From: Pyrocephalus nanus
Lineage: Eukaryota > Chordata > Aves > Passeriformes > Tyrannidae
Reading direction: 5' to 3'
DNA: 64,000 nt
NCBI GenBank assembly: GCA_038380795.1
Contig: CM076280.1
Location: 3,645,501 to 3,709,500, forward strand
The translations under genes were made by a program, and so were the position numbers. A model generated the notes under the pieces. It did no database searches and was not told the origin of the DNA. It worked only from the letters and a program-made list of their open reading frames with translations. The number at the start of each line of letters is the position of its first letter. Position 1 is the first letter of the stretch. Of the stretch, positions 48,801-60,800 are shown one piece after another.

Positions 48801-51800
48801 AGATTTGCCTCCAAAAATGCAGCTTTACTTCTGGCAGAGGGATGTTTTTGTCATGCCTGATGTTTTCCAGGGCCGTGTGGGTCAGCGTGGGCTGGTCGGA
48901 GTCCCAGGACTGCCTGTGAGTAGGAGATATCCCACATTCCTGTGCTGGCAGGGGGAGCAGCTTCCTGGGATGGGGCCAGATCAGAGGGTCAGGCCCTGCT
49001 TGGGAATTTGCACAGGATAAGCTGGGGATGAGCAGCTCAGGCTTTTTCACATTGCATGGAGTGTTTTGACAAACCACCTGCCCCACTGCACAACTTCCCT
49101 CAACGCTGGGCACGGAAAATTCCAGGAAATAACAACTTCTTGAGAAAGTTCTCTTAGGCAGAGTCGTGTTTGGTGAAGGATCCAGGAATAAATAGCTGGG
49201 GCAGGAGGTGGGGGGTGGGTAAAACACAGCTGAGGTGTTCCCTGTGGGAACGGGTTTCCTCCCACACTCGTGTTTTTTTCCGAAGGTGGGATGGAGTTGG
49301 GAGGAGCTGCAGGAGCTGCGTGGGATGAGCTCAACACACACACCAGGCAGTGGCACTGCTGGCTTTCCACCTCTGAACTCCAGGGGGAGGCTCTGGGGCT
49401 GGATGAGCCCGTGGTGGGGCTCACCCCGGACCCGGGCTCTGCTCTGCTGAGACGAGACTCTCCTTGCAGGGCTCGAGGGGTGTCCCGGGAGCAGAAGGAG
49501 CAGAAGGAAAGCCTGGTACACAGGTTCCCATCCTACACTCTGTACTTGGCTCTGGGAGATGGTTGGGGTGCTGGGTTGGATCCAGAGGAGGAGCTGAGCC
49601 CCAAAAAAGGGGAACTTCCCATGGGGGAACTTCCCCAGCCCCCAATCCCCACGGCCATATGGGTGACGGCCCTGGCACCATGTTGGCCCCTGCCGTGATG
49701 TGGGACTGGGAGAGGCTGTTCCTGCCTCCCCATCCTCATCCTCCTCACCTGCCTTGTCCTGCAGGGTCACCCAGGGATCGTGGGCAGCCCGGGCAGGAGG
49801 GGATCACCGGTGAGTAGAGCTAGTTTCTGTCCTTCCTCCCCTCTGCTCAGCTCTCTCCCCTTGGGAATGTCCCTCAAAAACGTGCCCCTGGGATGGGGTG
49901 CAGGTGTTGGATACCAGCCAGAGGGTGCTCCTTTGAGAATCCTGCTGTAGGGGGAAGGATTGGGAAGAGGGCACTGGCATTTCCTATCCCTGGCACCGCT
50001 GCCCTGAGCAGATCCAGAAGCGAGACCTGGGCTGGTGGCAAATTTTCTCTCCTGCAGGATTTCAGCTATTTATCTTCGCTCTGAAATTCAAAAATAAGTT
50101 TAAAAATAATAGAAATCTGGCACTGCCCTCAAAGCAGGAGATGAAAACTGGCCTGCCCTGGGTCAGAGAGGCCCCCTGAGCACTGCACAGCATGTCTGGG
50201 TGCATGTGGGGGTCCACACACAGCTGTGGGGCTTCCAGGGGGAACCCAGGAGCTGGATTTTAAGGGAGAGCCCCAGTGCTGCCTTCTGTGCTTTGGGCTG
50301 GGCTCAGACCCAGGGCAGGGTCTCTCCATCCTCCTGCTCCTGCCTTCCCTCCATTGCTCACCTGCTGCCCTTTCCTCCAGGGGTTTACTGGTTTGCCAGG
50401 AGGCCGTGGGCACCTTGGACCTCCTGGATCAATAGTAAGGAAGAAAAAAAAAATGTTCCTCTTGCATGAACTCTGTGTTTTCTGCTGGTAGGGGATATGG
50501 GACTTTCCTTGGGAGTCAGCAACAGATCAGGACATCTGTAGGACTTGATCTTACCTTCCTGTTGAAAGACATTAAAAAGCCTCAATTGCAGGAAAGCTGA
50601 GGCCAGGGAAAAGGAGAATCATTCCCCCCTGAGAAATTAGTCTCCTCCAGGGATTTTGCAGCTTCCCTAAGCCTGGCAGGGTGTCCATGGGGGATGGCAG
50701 CTCATGGAAACCCTCCCCCCTGGATGGGTGAATAGCAGCTGGTCCTGGGTCCTGGGAGGAGATCCCAGTGGGAGTGGATGGTGCAGGTTCAGGAAGAGGG
50801 TGGTTGGCACTGAACAGGCTCCCCAGGGCAGTGGGCACAGCCCCAAGGCTGCCAGAGCTCCAGGAGGGTTTGGAGAACACTCTGAGGGACAGGGTGGGAT
50901 TGTTGGGATGTCTGTGCAGGGCCAGGAGCTGGACTGGGTGGTCCTTGTGAGTCCCTTCCAGCTCAGGGTATTTTGTCACCTTCCCTGGTGACAACCCTGC
51001 CAGCCATGGGGGGCTGCTGTGCAGGAGCCACCATGGTGGGCACAGTGGCTGAGTTTGTCCCCAGTGTCCCTGTTTGCACCAGCTGACACCTGACCATGAG
51101 CACGGGGGCAGCACTTGGGGGGGTTTGTCCCCTCTCAGGGTTTTGACCAACATCTCCTCCCTAAATAATTCCAAAGGGCTCTCCAGGAAAGCCTGGACCT
51201 GATGGAGACCCGGGCTCCCTGGGCCCAAAGGTGAGATCTGGGGCTTTGGGGGTGACCAGGAGTATTTGGGGGCTGGCTGAAGCAGCAATGGGGGTGAACA
51301 GCCCTGAGTGGCTCTTGGCTGACCTGGGGATGATCCCATGTGCTCACACCGAGGGCTGCCCTAGGAGGGGAGGATGCCTGACTGAATCCTGGGAGTGGGG
51401 GCTTCACTAATTCCTTCATTTTCCCTGGCAGGGCCTGCCTGGGAAGCCTGGCTTGGAGGGGCCACAAGGACCTGTGGGCACCTACGTAAGGGATAGAACC
51501 TGCCTGGGGAGGGGGTGGCTGCACTGGGGGGAGGCTGGAGCAGCTTCCAGCTGCTCACTCACCATCCAGCCACCTTTTCCCAAACCCATGGAGGTGCCTG
51601 GTGGCCCGGGATGCCTCTGAACACCCTGCTCTCCCCAGGGCTATCCAGGACCTGCTGGTGACCGTGGAAGGCCGGGGCGCAGGGGAGACAAGGTAGGGAT
51701 GGCACACCCAGCACAGCTCTGGGGGGGATGCAGTGGGGTGGGAATCCAGGCTTTGGAAGCATTTTGGGGGCTGTTGAACGCAATGGCTGGGTCTGGATGG

Positions 51801-54800
51801 TGCCCCCAGTCTCCATCTGTGGCTGCAGAACAGCTGGAGGTGGCTCCCACATTGGGTGGCTTCTCCAGCCCTTCTTCTGCCCAGACTCATGTGGGTTGTT
51901 CTAAGTTTTTTTTTTTTTTTTTTTTGGTTTGCTTTTTTGTTTTGGTTTGTTTTGGTTTGTGTTGGGGGTTTTTTTGTTGTTTGTTTCTTTTTTTTGTTTT
52001 TGTTTGGGGTTTTTTGTTTTTGTTGGTTTGGTTTGGTTTGGTTTTGCCTTTTTGGGGGGTTTTTGTTTGTGTTTTTGTTGTTGTTTTGTGGTTTTGTTTG
52101 GTTTATGTTTGGTTTTTTGTTTTGTTGATTTTTTTTAAGAGATTATTGCATTAAAACACACAGGGGAAAGGAAATCTTTCTTGTCTCCTAACAGGGAGAA
52201 AGGGGAGCCCAAGGCCCCCCAGGATTTCCAGGAAAAGCTGGTCCCAAGGTGAGTTTGCTGCTCTCCTGGGCAGCCCCAGCCCCCTGGAGACGCTCCGAGC
52301 AAGCCAGGCTGGGAATGAGGAAAATGGGAAATTTTTAATGTGGGAAATTTTTACCAATCTCACCAGCACCAAGGGGCTGAGCTGGGGAGAGGGGCTCAGA
52401 TGTTCTTTGATGATGTTCTTTGATGATGTTCTTGTCCCCCAGGCCCTGCCAGGTCCCCCTGGTCCACGTGGTGCTCCCGGCTCCCAGGTGGGGCTCCCTG
52501 TGCTCGCTGTGGGGCTGCTCCACTCACTCTGCGTGGTCCCTGTGACCCTGCAGCACATCCCATGAGCTGCCTGCAGGGAGTGTCAGCAGCAGGGATCCAT
52601 CCCAGCCCCACTCCTCGCTGGCTGGGTCCTGTCCTGGTGCTGCAGGGACACTGTTAAGGTGGTCCCAGCACACTGGGGTGGTCTGAGTCCCCCTTGCTGA
52701 GCATCCTTCTTCTTTCAGGGCAGAACTGGTGACCCAGGTCCTCGAGGGCTCCCAGGGCTGCCTGTAAGTGGAGAGCTGTGCTGGAAAGGGTGGTGTCCGA
52801 TGGAATGAAAAGATGGGTGCCCACTGTGGGGATATTTTGATCTCTGGGCTGGTTGTGGGGCAGAGAACGACCCAAACCCTGCGTGGGTGGCTGGCTGGTG
52901 ACAAGTTGGGCACAGGGACATCAATGCCCTCCTAAAACTACAGTAATCACAGAACCACAGAATCAAGCAGGTTGGAAAAGACCTCTAAAATCATCAAGTC
53001 CAACCTGTGACCCAACCCCACCTTGTCACCCAGCCCATGGCACTGATGCCACATCCAGGCTCTGCTCAAACCCTTCCAGGGACGGGGACTCCCCCCCCTC
53101 CCTGGGCAGCCCATTCCAAGGGCTGAGCACTCTCTCTGCAAAGAACTTCTTCCCAATGGCCAACCCAAACCTCCCCTGGGGCAGCTCAAGGCTGGGCCCT
53201 CTTGTCCTGCTGCTGTTCCTGGGAGCAGAGCCCGACCCCCCCCGGCTCCCCCTCCTGTCAGGGGGTTGCAGAGAGTGAGAAGGTCTCCCCTGAGCCTCCT
53301 CCTCTCCAGGCTGAGCCCCCCCAGCTCCCTCAGCTGCTCCTCCCAGCACTTGTGCTCCAGACCCTTCCCCAGCCTCGTTGCCCTTCTCTGGACCTGCTGC
53401 AGCCCCTCCATGTCCTTCCTGAGCTGAGGGGCCAGAACTGGGCACAGCACTCGAGGTGTGGCCTCCCCAGTGCCCGGCACAGGGGCAGAATCACCTCCCT
53501 GCTGCTGCTGCCACCCTGTTCCTGAGCCAGGCCAGGATCTATTGGCCTTCTTGGCCACCTGGGCACCCCTGGCTCGTGTTCAGCTGCTGTCAGTCAGAGC
53601 CCCCAGGTCTCTCCCTGCCTGGCTCTGTCTCCCCACTCTGTCCCAGCCCATGGGGCTGCAGGGGTTGTTGTGGCCACAGTGCAGGACCCGACACTTGGCC
53701 TGGTTGAACCCCAGACCACGAAGGTGAGAGGCCCCAGGACAGACCAGGAGCAGGTGGTCCCTTGCAGACCCCGTGGTGGCCCAACTGCATCAGCCATGGG
53801 GGTCCCACTGGCTTTGTCCTCCCTGGAGCTGCAGCCAGAGCTGCCTCTCAGGGTGCCCAAGTGCCCTTCTGGCCTTGCAGGGTGTTCCTGGCATGCAGGG
53901 GCTGGATGGCATTCCCGGGAAGCCTGGCTTGGCTGGAGAAACAGGGGCTCCTGGAGCAGCTGGTGCTGCTGGCCTGCCTGGGTACCCGGTGAGTGCAGCT
54001 GGAGCTCCCCATCCACACCCAGCACAGCCCCTGGCTCAGGACAGGGTGCAAGGATTGTGCTGGTGCAGAACTTTGGGGGAGCTCCCTAAAACACCTGCGG
54101 GAAGGGAAGGAAAAGGGAAGCTGCTCTGAGGGGCTTGGGGAGCTGCTGTGTGGCTTCTCCTGCCGTGGGCACAGGGTGTGTGCCAGGGCATCCCAGGCCC
54201 AGCTCAGGAGCTGGAAAGGCCTTCTGATCTGGGGCAAATTGCTGCTGATGGGGGGTTGTTTGTTTGCAGGGCAGGGAAGGTCCAAGTGGACGTGAAGGGC
54301 CTTCAGGGATGAGAGGAGAGAAGGTGAGGGCAGAGGAGGGGGTTGGTCCCCATTGCTGGCCCCAAAAGAGCCTTGGGCTTGTTCTGCTGACCTCCCCAGG
54401 GCACCCCTCCCAGTTTGGCTCCTGGTTTTGCCCAGTGGGGTGGGGGTTTACACCCCTGGTGCGAGGGGGAAGCTGTGTGGAGAACTCCACATCTCTCCTG
54501 GTGTTTATGTCCTCTCCAGGGTGATGTGGGAGATCCTGGGGAAGCCGGTGTCCATGGGCTGGATGGTGAGCAGGTACAGCAGCTGGAGAACCGTGTCCTC
54601 CCCTCACTGGGCTGCTCCAGCCTCTGCCTTCCCACTCCAGGGATGGGAAATGATGGGAGGAGGCTGCTGATCCTCGGCTAAGCCAGAGGGTTGAAGCTGG
54701 GTCTGTGTTGGTGAGGGGTAAATGAGCTGTGCCAGGGCTGGGCTGTGTCTTTCCTCCCCAGGGACCACCAGGACCGCCAGGAATGGAGGGTCAGCCTGGG

Positions 54801-57800
54801 CCCAAGGGAGAGCAGGTGGGTTCCCAAGGGTGCTGGGGGTGATGCTGGGCTGGTGCCGGGCTCCCCTGGCCCTGCTGATGCACCTGAATCCATGGGGGGC
54901 TGTTTGAAATCCCCCCCAGATTCCTCATGCCTGGGGATTGGTGTTGCTGGGAATGGCAGGGGGTTCCCATCAAAGCTTGGTGCCTGGAACAAGGAAAACT
55001 GGGCTTTTCCCACTATGGTGCAAAATGATGGAGGGCAGAGCCAGGCTCAGCTGGAAAAGGCAGCCAAGAATAATCCTGGTTGTCTTCATCCTGTGCAGGG
55101 AGAGGCAGGAACCCATGGAGCTCCAGGTGTCAGAGGGAGCCCTGGGGAACCAGGGGATGAGGGACCAGAGGGGCCTCCAGGGCGGCCTGGGAAGCAGGGG
55201 AAGGAGGTAAGTGTGGGACTGTCCCCATGGGGTCACTGATCCCTGCTGGGGTCCCCTGCCAGGGAATCACAGAACTATGGACTGTCCTGAGCTGGAAGGG
55301 TCCCACAAGGACCATCCAGTCCAACCCCTGGCCCTGCACAGACACCCCAACAATCCCACCCTGTCCCTCAGAGCGTTGTCCAAACCCTCCTGGAGCTCTG
55401 GCAGCCTTGGGGCTGTGCCCACTGCCCTGGGGAGCCTGTTCAGTGCCAACCACCCTCTGGGGGAAGAACCTTTCCCTGAGATCCAACAAAGCTGTGAGGC
55501 CATGCCCTATCCAGCATCAAAATCCTGGCCAGAGGAGGGTGGAGAAGCTCATGGAAGTCAGAGCTCAGGTTTTAGCCTGCCCTGGGATGGGACCATAAAG
55601 GAGAGAAGGTCCAAGAAGGTTTGCTGCCTCACCCACCAGACACCCAGTGTCCCCACAGGAAAGGGCTCACCCCCAGTGGGAAACCTTGGGCTCTGCAGAA
55701 AACCCTAGGAATTGTCAAATCTCCTTAATTAGCATTTCATGTCTCATGGGCATGACCACATCAGCCACTGCATCTGATGTGGGTGTTCCCCTGTGGGCAG
55801 GGTGACACCGGTGACGTTGGAGACCCAGGAGAGCCAGGACCACGGGGACAGAAGGTGAGGAGTGTCCCTAACTCTGTCCCTCCTCCCAGCACCTGGGAAC
55901 ACCCACAACCTGCTCACCCTCTGCTGATCCACGTGCCACAGCGGGGACAGGGCAGGACAGGGGTGTCCCCATGGCTGAGGATCCCTGGAAATGCAGGGCT
56001 CAGACCTTTCCTGGGCACCCCAGGGTGGCCTGCTGTCTGTGGCACCCAAAGCTGGGGTGGAACACTTTATCTCCATGCAGAGATGACTCTCATTTAATTG
56101 CTATTCCTTTTCCACCTTTGTGGTGACACCTCTGTGTCCATCCCTGAGCAGGGTGATGCTGGGCCCAGGGGCCTCCCTGGAGTGTCTGGGCCAGGAGCTG
56201 CCACGGGGGAAATCGGAGGAAAAGGCCAGAAAGGAGAGAAGGGCCGAGAAGGTTTGATGGCAAGTACAGAGTGGGGCTTGGCTGCCTCACCCAGTGTCCC
56301 CACAGGCTGGGTGCTGGGCTCACCCTCCAGGGTGGGAAAATCCTCCCCAAGTGGGAAACCTTGGGCTCCAGGAGCTTCAGAAAATCCTAGGAACTGGAAA
56401 TCTCTGTCACTGGGGAGTTTTATATCTCATGGACATGACCCCAACCTTGGGTCTTGTCGGCACAAAAGGATGGTTTGGGCTTGTGGGGCTGTCCAGGATA
56501 AAGCTGCCTCCAACCAAATTCCAGCCCCTGCCGGGCTGGGAGCCTGCTGAGCACATCTCCCTGTGTCCCAGGGCCAGGTTGGGGTCACTGGAGCTGCAGG
56601 ACCTGCTGGAGCCAGAGGATGGTTTGTAAGTCAGATCATGGCCCTCCTCCCCTTCAACCCATCACCGACCCTGGAAGGGGATGTGTGTGTGACTGGGAGC
56701 ACTGGGCAGGGCTCCAAATCCATCATGGACCTGGAAGGGGGTGTGTGTGTGACTGGGAGCACTGGGCAGGGCTGAACCAACGGGGATCCTTTGTGCTCTG
56801 AACAGGGTGGGACAGGACTCCGAGGTCCTCCTGGGCTCGACGGTCCCGAGGGAGAGAAGGTACAGTGGGTTTGACGGTTCCAACCCTCCATCTCTGGGTG
56901 AAATCCCCTTCCCTGGCCTTTTCCCAAGCTCTGCTGGTGGTGGATGTGGTAGGACTGGTGACTGGGCTGGAGGGACCTGCCATGGGACACTCCTGCCTTG
57001 CTGCCTGAGATCCAAAGCCAGCAAGGCAAGCAAGGAGTTTTCCAGGGATGGAGCTGTTTCCCGTTCTTCCCCAGGGAGATCCAGGACCACGAGGCACAGA
57101 TGGACCTGCTGGTGCTGCAGGACTGGAGGTATTGACATCTGGGATGTTGTAGAGCTGGGAGATGCTGAAGGCTTTCCCAATTTTCCACCATTTCCAATAC
57201 AAACCAAAGCCAAAGGATTTATTGCCCCTTCCCTACTTGGGTCATGAGGGGTTTTTAACCCTTGGCATGGACTCCCAGGAGGAGCTTTGGTGTTTGGGGT
57301 GGAGATATGAGACCCTTTCAGTCTGTCACCCAGGAAGACCCATTCCTGCTGTGGAATCTGTTCCCTCCCAGGTGTCCCTGGTGCTTCCTTGGCCAGCTGA
57401 GTGTGGTGTGAGGGGGGAGGATGCTCAAAGTGCCCCCAGAGGTGAAGGACATGGTGGGGATGGGCTTATCCTAAACCCCCAACATCCCCACAGGGACTTG
57501 CTGGAGATGATGGAGTGAAGGGAGACGGTGGCAAGCCCGGTCCAGCGGTGAGAACCAGCCAAACTTCCCTGGCAAAGAGGTTTGGTGGCATTTTGGGATG
57601 GAGCAGCAGAGCCTGGGGCTGGGGCTGTGTCTCTGCCAGCCCAGGTGTCAGCCATGGTTTCTGACTCCTGCCCTGCTGTGGTTTTATAACTGAGGCATCA
57701 TTTCCTTGGGTTCCCCAGAGCCAGAGCTCCCTAAAGGAATTTTAACACAGCAATTTAAACCGTGCCAAAGTGCTGTGGCCATCGTGCAGGTGACCCTTGG

Positions 57801-60800
57801 CTGTCAGAGCCTGCTGAGGCAGGGCCAGGGCTCTTGTTTTCCCCCTTCCCTGGAGCCTCCTAGTGCCCAGGAACAACCTGTGCTGCCCCAGGATGGGTGT
57901 TCTGGTCATGGTGGTGACACACAGAGAGGCACAGGTGTGCTGTCAGTGCCCTGAGCTCAGCTGCAGGATGAATCCCATTTGCATCCCAGTTTTCCCATCT
58001 TGCAGTGCCACTGTGCCCAGGCAAGACATGCCCTTGTCATGGAATCCCAGAATCCCAGATTGGCTTGGGTTGGAAGGGACCTTAAAGCTCTTCTCCTCCC
58101 ACCCCCTGCCATGGGCAGGGACATCTTCCACCAGCCCAGGTTGCTCCAAACCCTGTCCAACCTGGCCTTGGACACTTCCAGGGATGGGGCAGCCACAGCT
58201 TCTCTGGGCAACCTGTGCCAGGGCCTCCCCACCCTCCCAGGGGAGAATTCCTTCCCAATATCCCATCTCACCCTGCCCTCTGGCAGTTTGAAGCCATTCC
58301 CCCTTGTGCTGTCACTCCAGGCCCTAAAGCACATCTTAATGAAGCAAAGTCCCTTAGCTGGGGGGACTGTCCTTGTGGGAGAGGCTGGGATGTGGAATGA
58401 GCTCCGGGGTGGGAATTGCAAAGAGAGGGGGCTGCTCAGACCCTGCTCCGGGGGGTTTGGGTGAGCAGTGCCCCCATTTCTGTGCCCCCCAGGGCTCAGC
58501 AGGGGCTCAGGGGCTGGCAGGTGCCCCCGGGCTCCGGGGATACACCGGGCATGAAGGAGCCAGAGGAGTGACGGGCACCAAGGGGAAGCCAGGCCGGCAG
58601 GTAACTCCTCCCTGTGCCACGGGGACATTCCCACGGTGGGGACATTCCCTGGCACAGCTCCAGCACTAGAGGGGAGAACAACCCCAGCTCCTAGGGCAGG
58701 GCAGGTGCTGTGCCCTCTCCCCCCTGCCTTCCCTGATGCCTCTTTTGTCCCCAAATGATCTCAGGGTTCTCTTGGGCCCCCGGGCGAAGCTGGAGCCACG
58801 GGGCTGAGTGGCATCGAGGTGAGTGGGCTCCTCTGCTGCCCCATTCCCTGCTCCAGCTTTGCTCAGCCCCCAGGTCCATGCCTAGACCTTCCCTGGATTG
58901 GGATGAGTAACCTTAGAACTTATTCTTTGGATTTGGGTTGAATTTTGTTCTCTTTCTTAGGGCCTGGTGGGTGCAAAAGGGGAGCCAGGCAAGCCGGGGA
59001 AACCAGGACAAATGGTGAGGGGTGGGATGGGGCCGTGCTGGTTCTCCCTACCAGGGGCAGAGGGGTGCTGGGATCTCCTGGCTGTGGTGAGGTCCCACAT
59101 GGGCAGCATCTCCCCCCACAGCCCCATCCTGCCCACCTTTCTCCTGCAAAAATCCCAGAGGGAAGATTCCAGCTCGGAGCATCCTCCTGGGCTGGCTGGT
59201 GGGCAGGGAGGCCGAGAGGGGCATCCCTGGCACAGCGTCCTCACAGAGGGCTTTCCTTCTCCTTCGGGATTTTAGGGCTCTCCAGGACAAGCTGGTCCTG
59301 AAGGATGGAAAGGTCACAAAGGAGAAAAGGTACCCCCAAAAATCCTCCTCTGGGGCTGGCAGGGGGTGGCTGAGCCTGAGCTGGTCAATCCCTTTGTGGA
59401 TCACGGAGAGAACCCAGAGGGAAGCTGGAGGGTCCTGGCAAACACAGGATGCCCTTGGGCTGCCTTGGCTGGTTTTTGGGTGAGGGGCTGGCACATCTCC
59501 CCAGCTCAGCCCCCCAGAGCTGCCTCCCCCCTGGCTCAGATGCCCTTGAGGAGGGCTCAGGGGACCTTGGTGTCCTTCCCCCAGTGCCTGGTGAGCTCTG
59601 TCCCCACTTCCATGCAGGCCTGGGCTGGGATGTGGCCAAGATGCTGGAGACCCACATCTCCCATCTCTTCTTCCCCCAGGGTGATGTGGGGCAGGAAGGG
59701 CGAGGAGGGGCCCCTGGAGAAGCTGGCAGACGGGTAAGTGGCACTGTTGTCCCCAGGGAGGGTGGCAGCAGGCAGGGAGATTTTTGGGGAGGTTTTCCCA
59801 GAGGAGCCCCAGTTTTCTGGGGGCTCAAATCCCTGGAGGGATAGCGAGGGGTGCCAGGGGTGGCTGGATTATTTTGGAATTGCTCCTGAGCCTTTGATCC
59901 GTTGTTCCCAGGGCAAGAGAGGCAAGATGGGCCACCAGCCCCCGCGGGGTCCCCGGGGGCACAAGGTAGGTTGGCTCTGCCCCCAGGGTGAGAGCTGCCC
60001 TGGCACTTTGGGGGTGCTGCCAGACCAGGGGGGCTCCCACTTGAGCCCCTGGATTAAAAGAGGATAAACCAATGCAGCTGGAGGGCTCTGTGTCCCCCAT
60101 CCCTCCCAGCCCTATGAGGGGGTCTCTCACACCCCCAGCCCCTCGTGGGGCTCTGGAGCATCACCCCACACCCCTGGGCACACCAGCCAGGGCTTCTCAC
60201 TTCTGTATTTCAGGGCTACCCAGGTGCCAAAGGGCTTCAAGGACCCCAGGGCCCCCAGGGTCCCTATGTGAGTATCAGCATGGGGGGTTTGGGGTGCTGC
60301 TGCTCCCATGGGCCCAGCTCTGTGGACACCCAAATTGCAGACCCGTTTAAAACAAGTGAGGTTTTTGGGTGGTTCATCCATCTCCTCCTGCATTCTCCTC
60401 CCAGCAGTGTGTGCAGTCAGGCAAATCCCAATATATGGCTCTGGAGGCCAAACCCTTCCCTTGCAGGGAAGTTTGTGATGCTGAGCACTTGTGCCCACCT
60501 TCCCAGAGAGCTGCCCTGGCTGGAGGGACCAGCTGTGACCAGCATTGGCTAACATAAAAAAAAACCAAAAAAACTCAAATATTTCTTTTAACTACTAGAA
60601 ATCCTTTTTTTCTCCATTTAAAAATAAAAAAAAAATCCAGGGAGATCCAAGGCGCCTGAACTGCATTTTCCAGTGGGGTTTGCTGGGGGATCCTCCCGCA
60701 AGCAAAAATCAAAGACAAGATGAGGAAAACGCCTCAAAGTTTCTAGAGATGAGAAAAACGCCTCAGATTTTCTAAAAATGCCTGAAATTCTTAAAATCCT

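Noticed and set aside
48616..49770. 384-codon open frame on the minus strand
   Set aside because: It spans E28-E30 and their introns in antisense. Long antisense frames arise from GC-rich Gly-X-Y exons, and the translation shows no domain.
54745..55239. 164-codon plus-strand frame running through E42 and E43
   Set aside because: It is open through the intron by chance; strong donor and acceptor sites split it into a 54-nt and a 108-nt helix exon.
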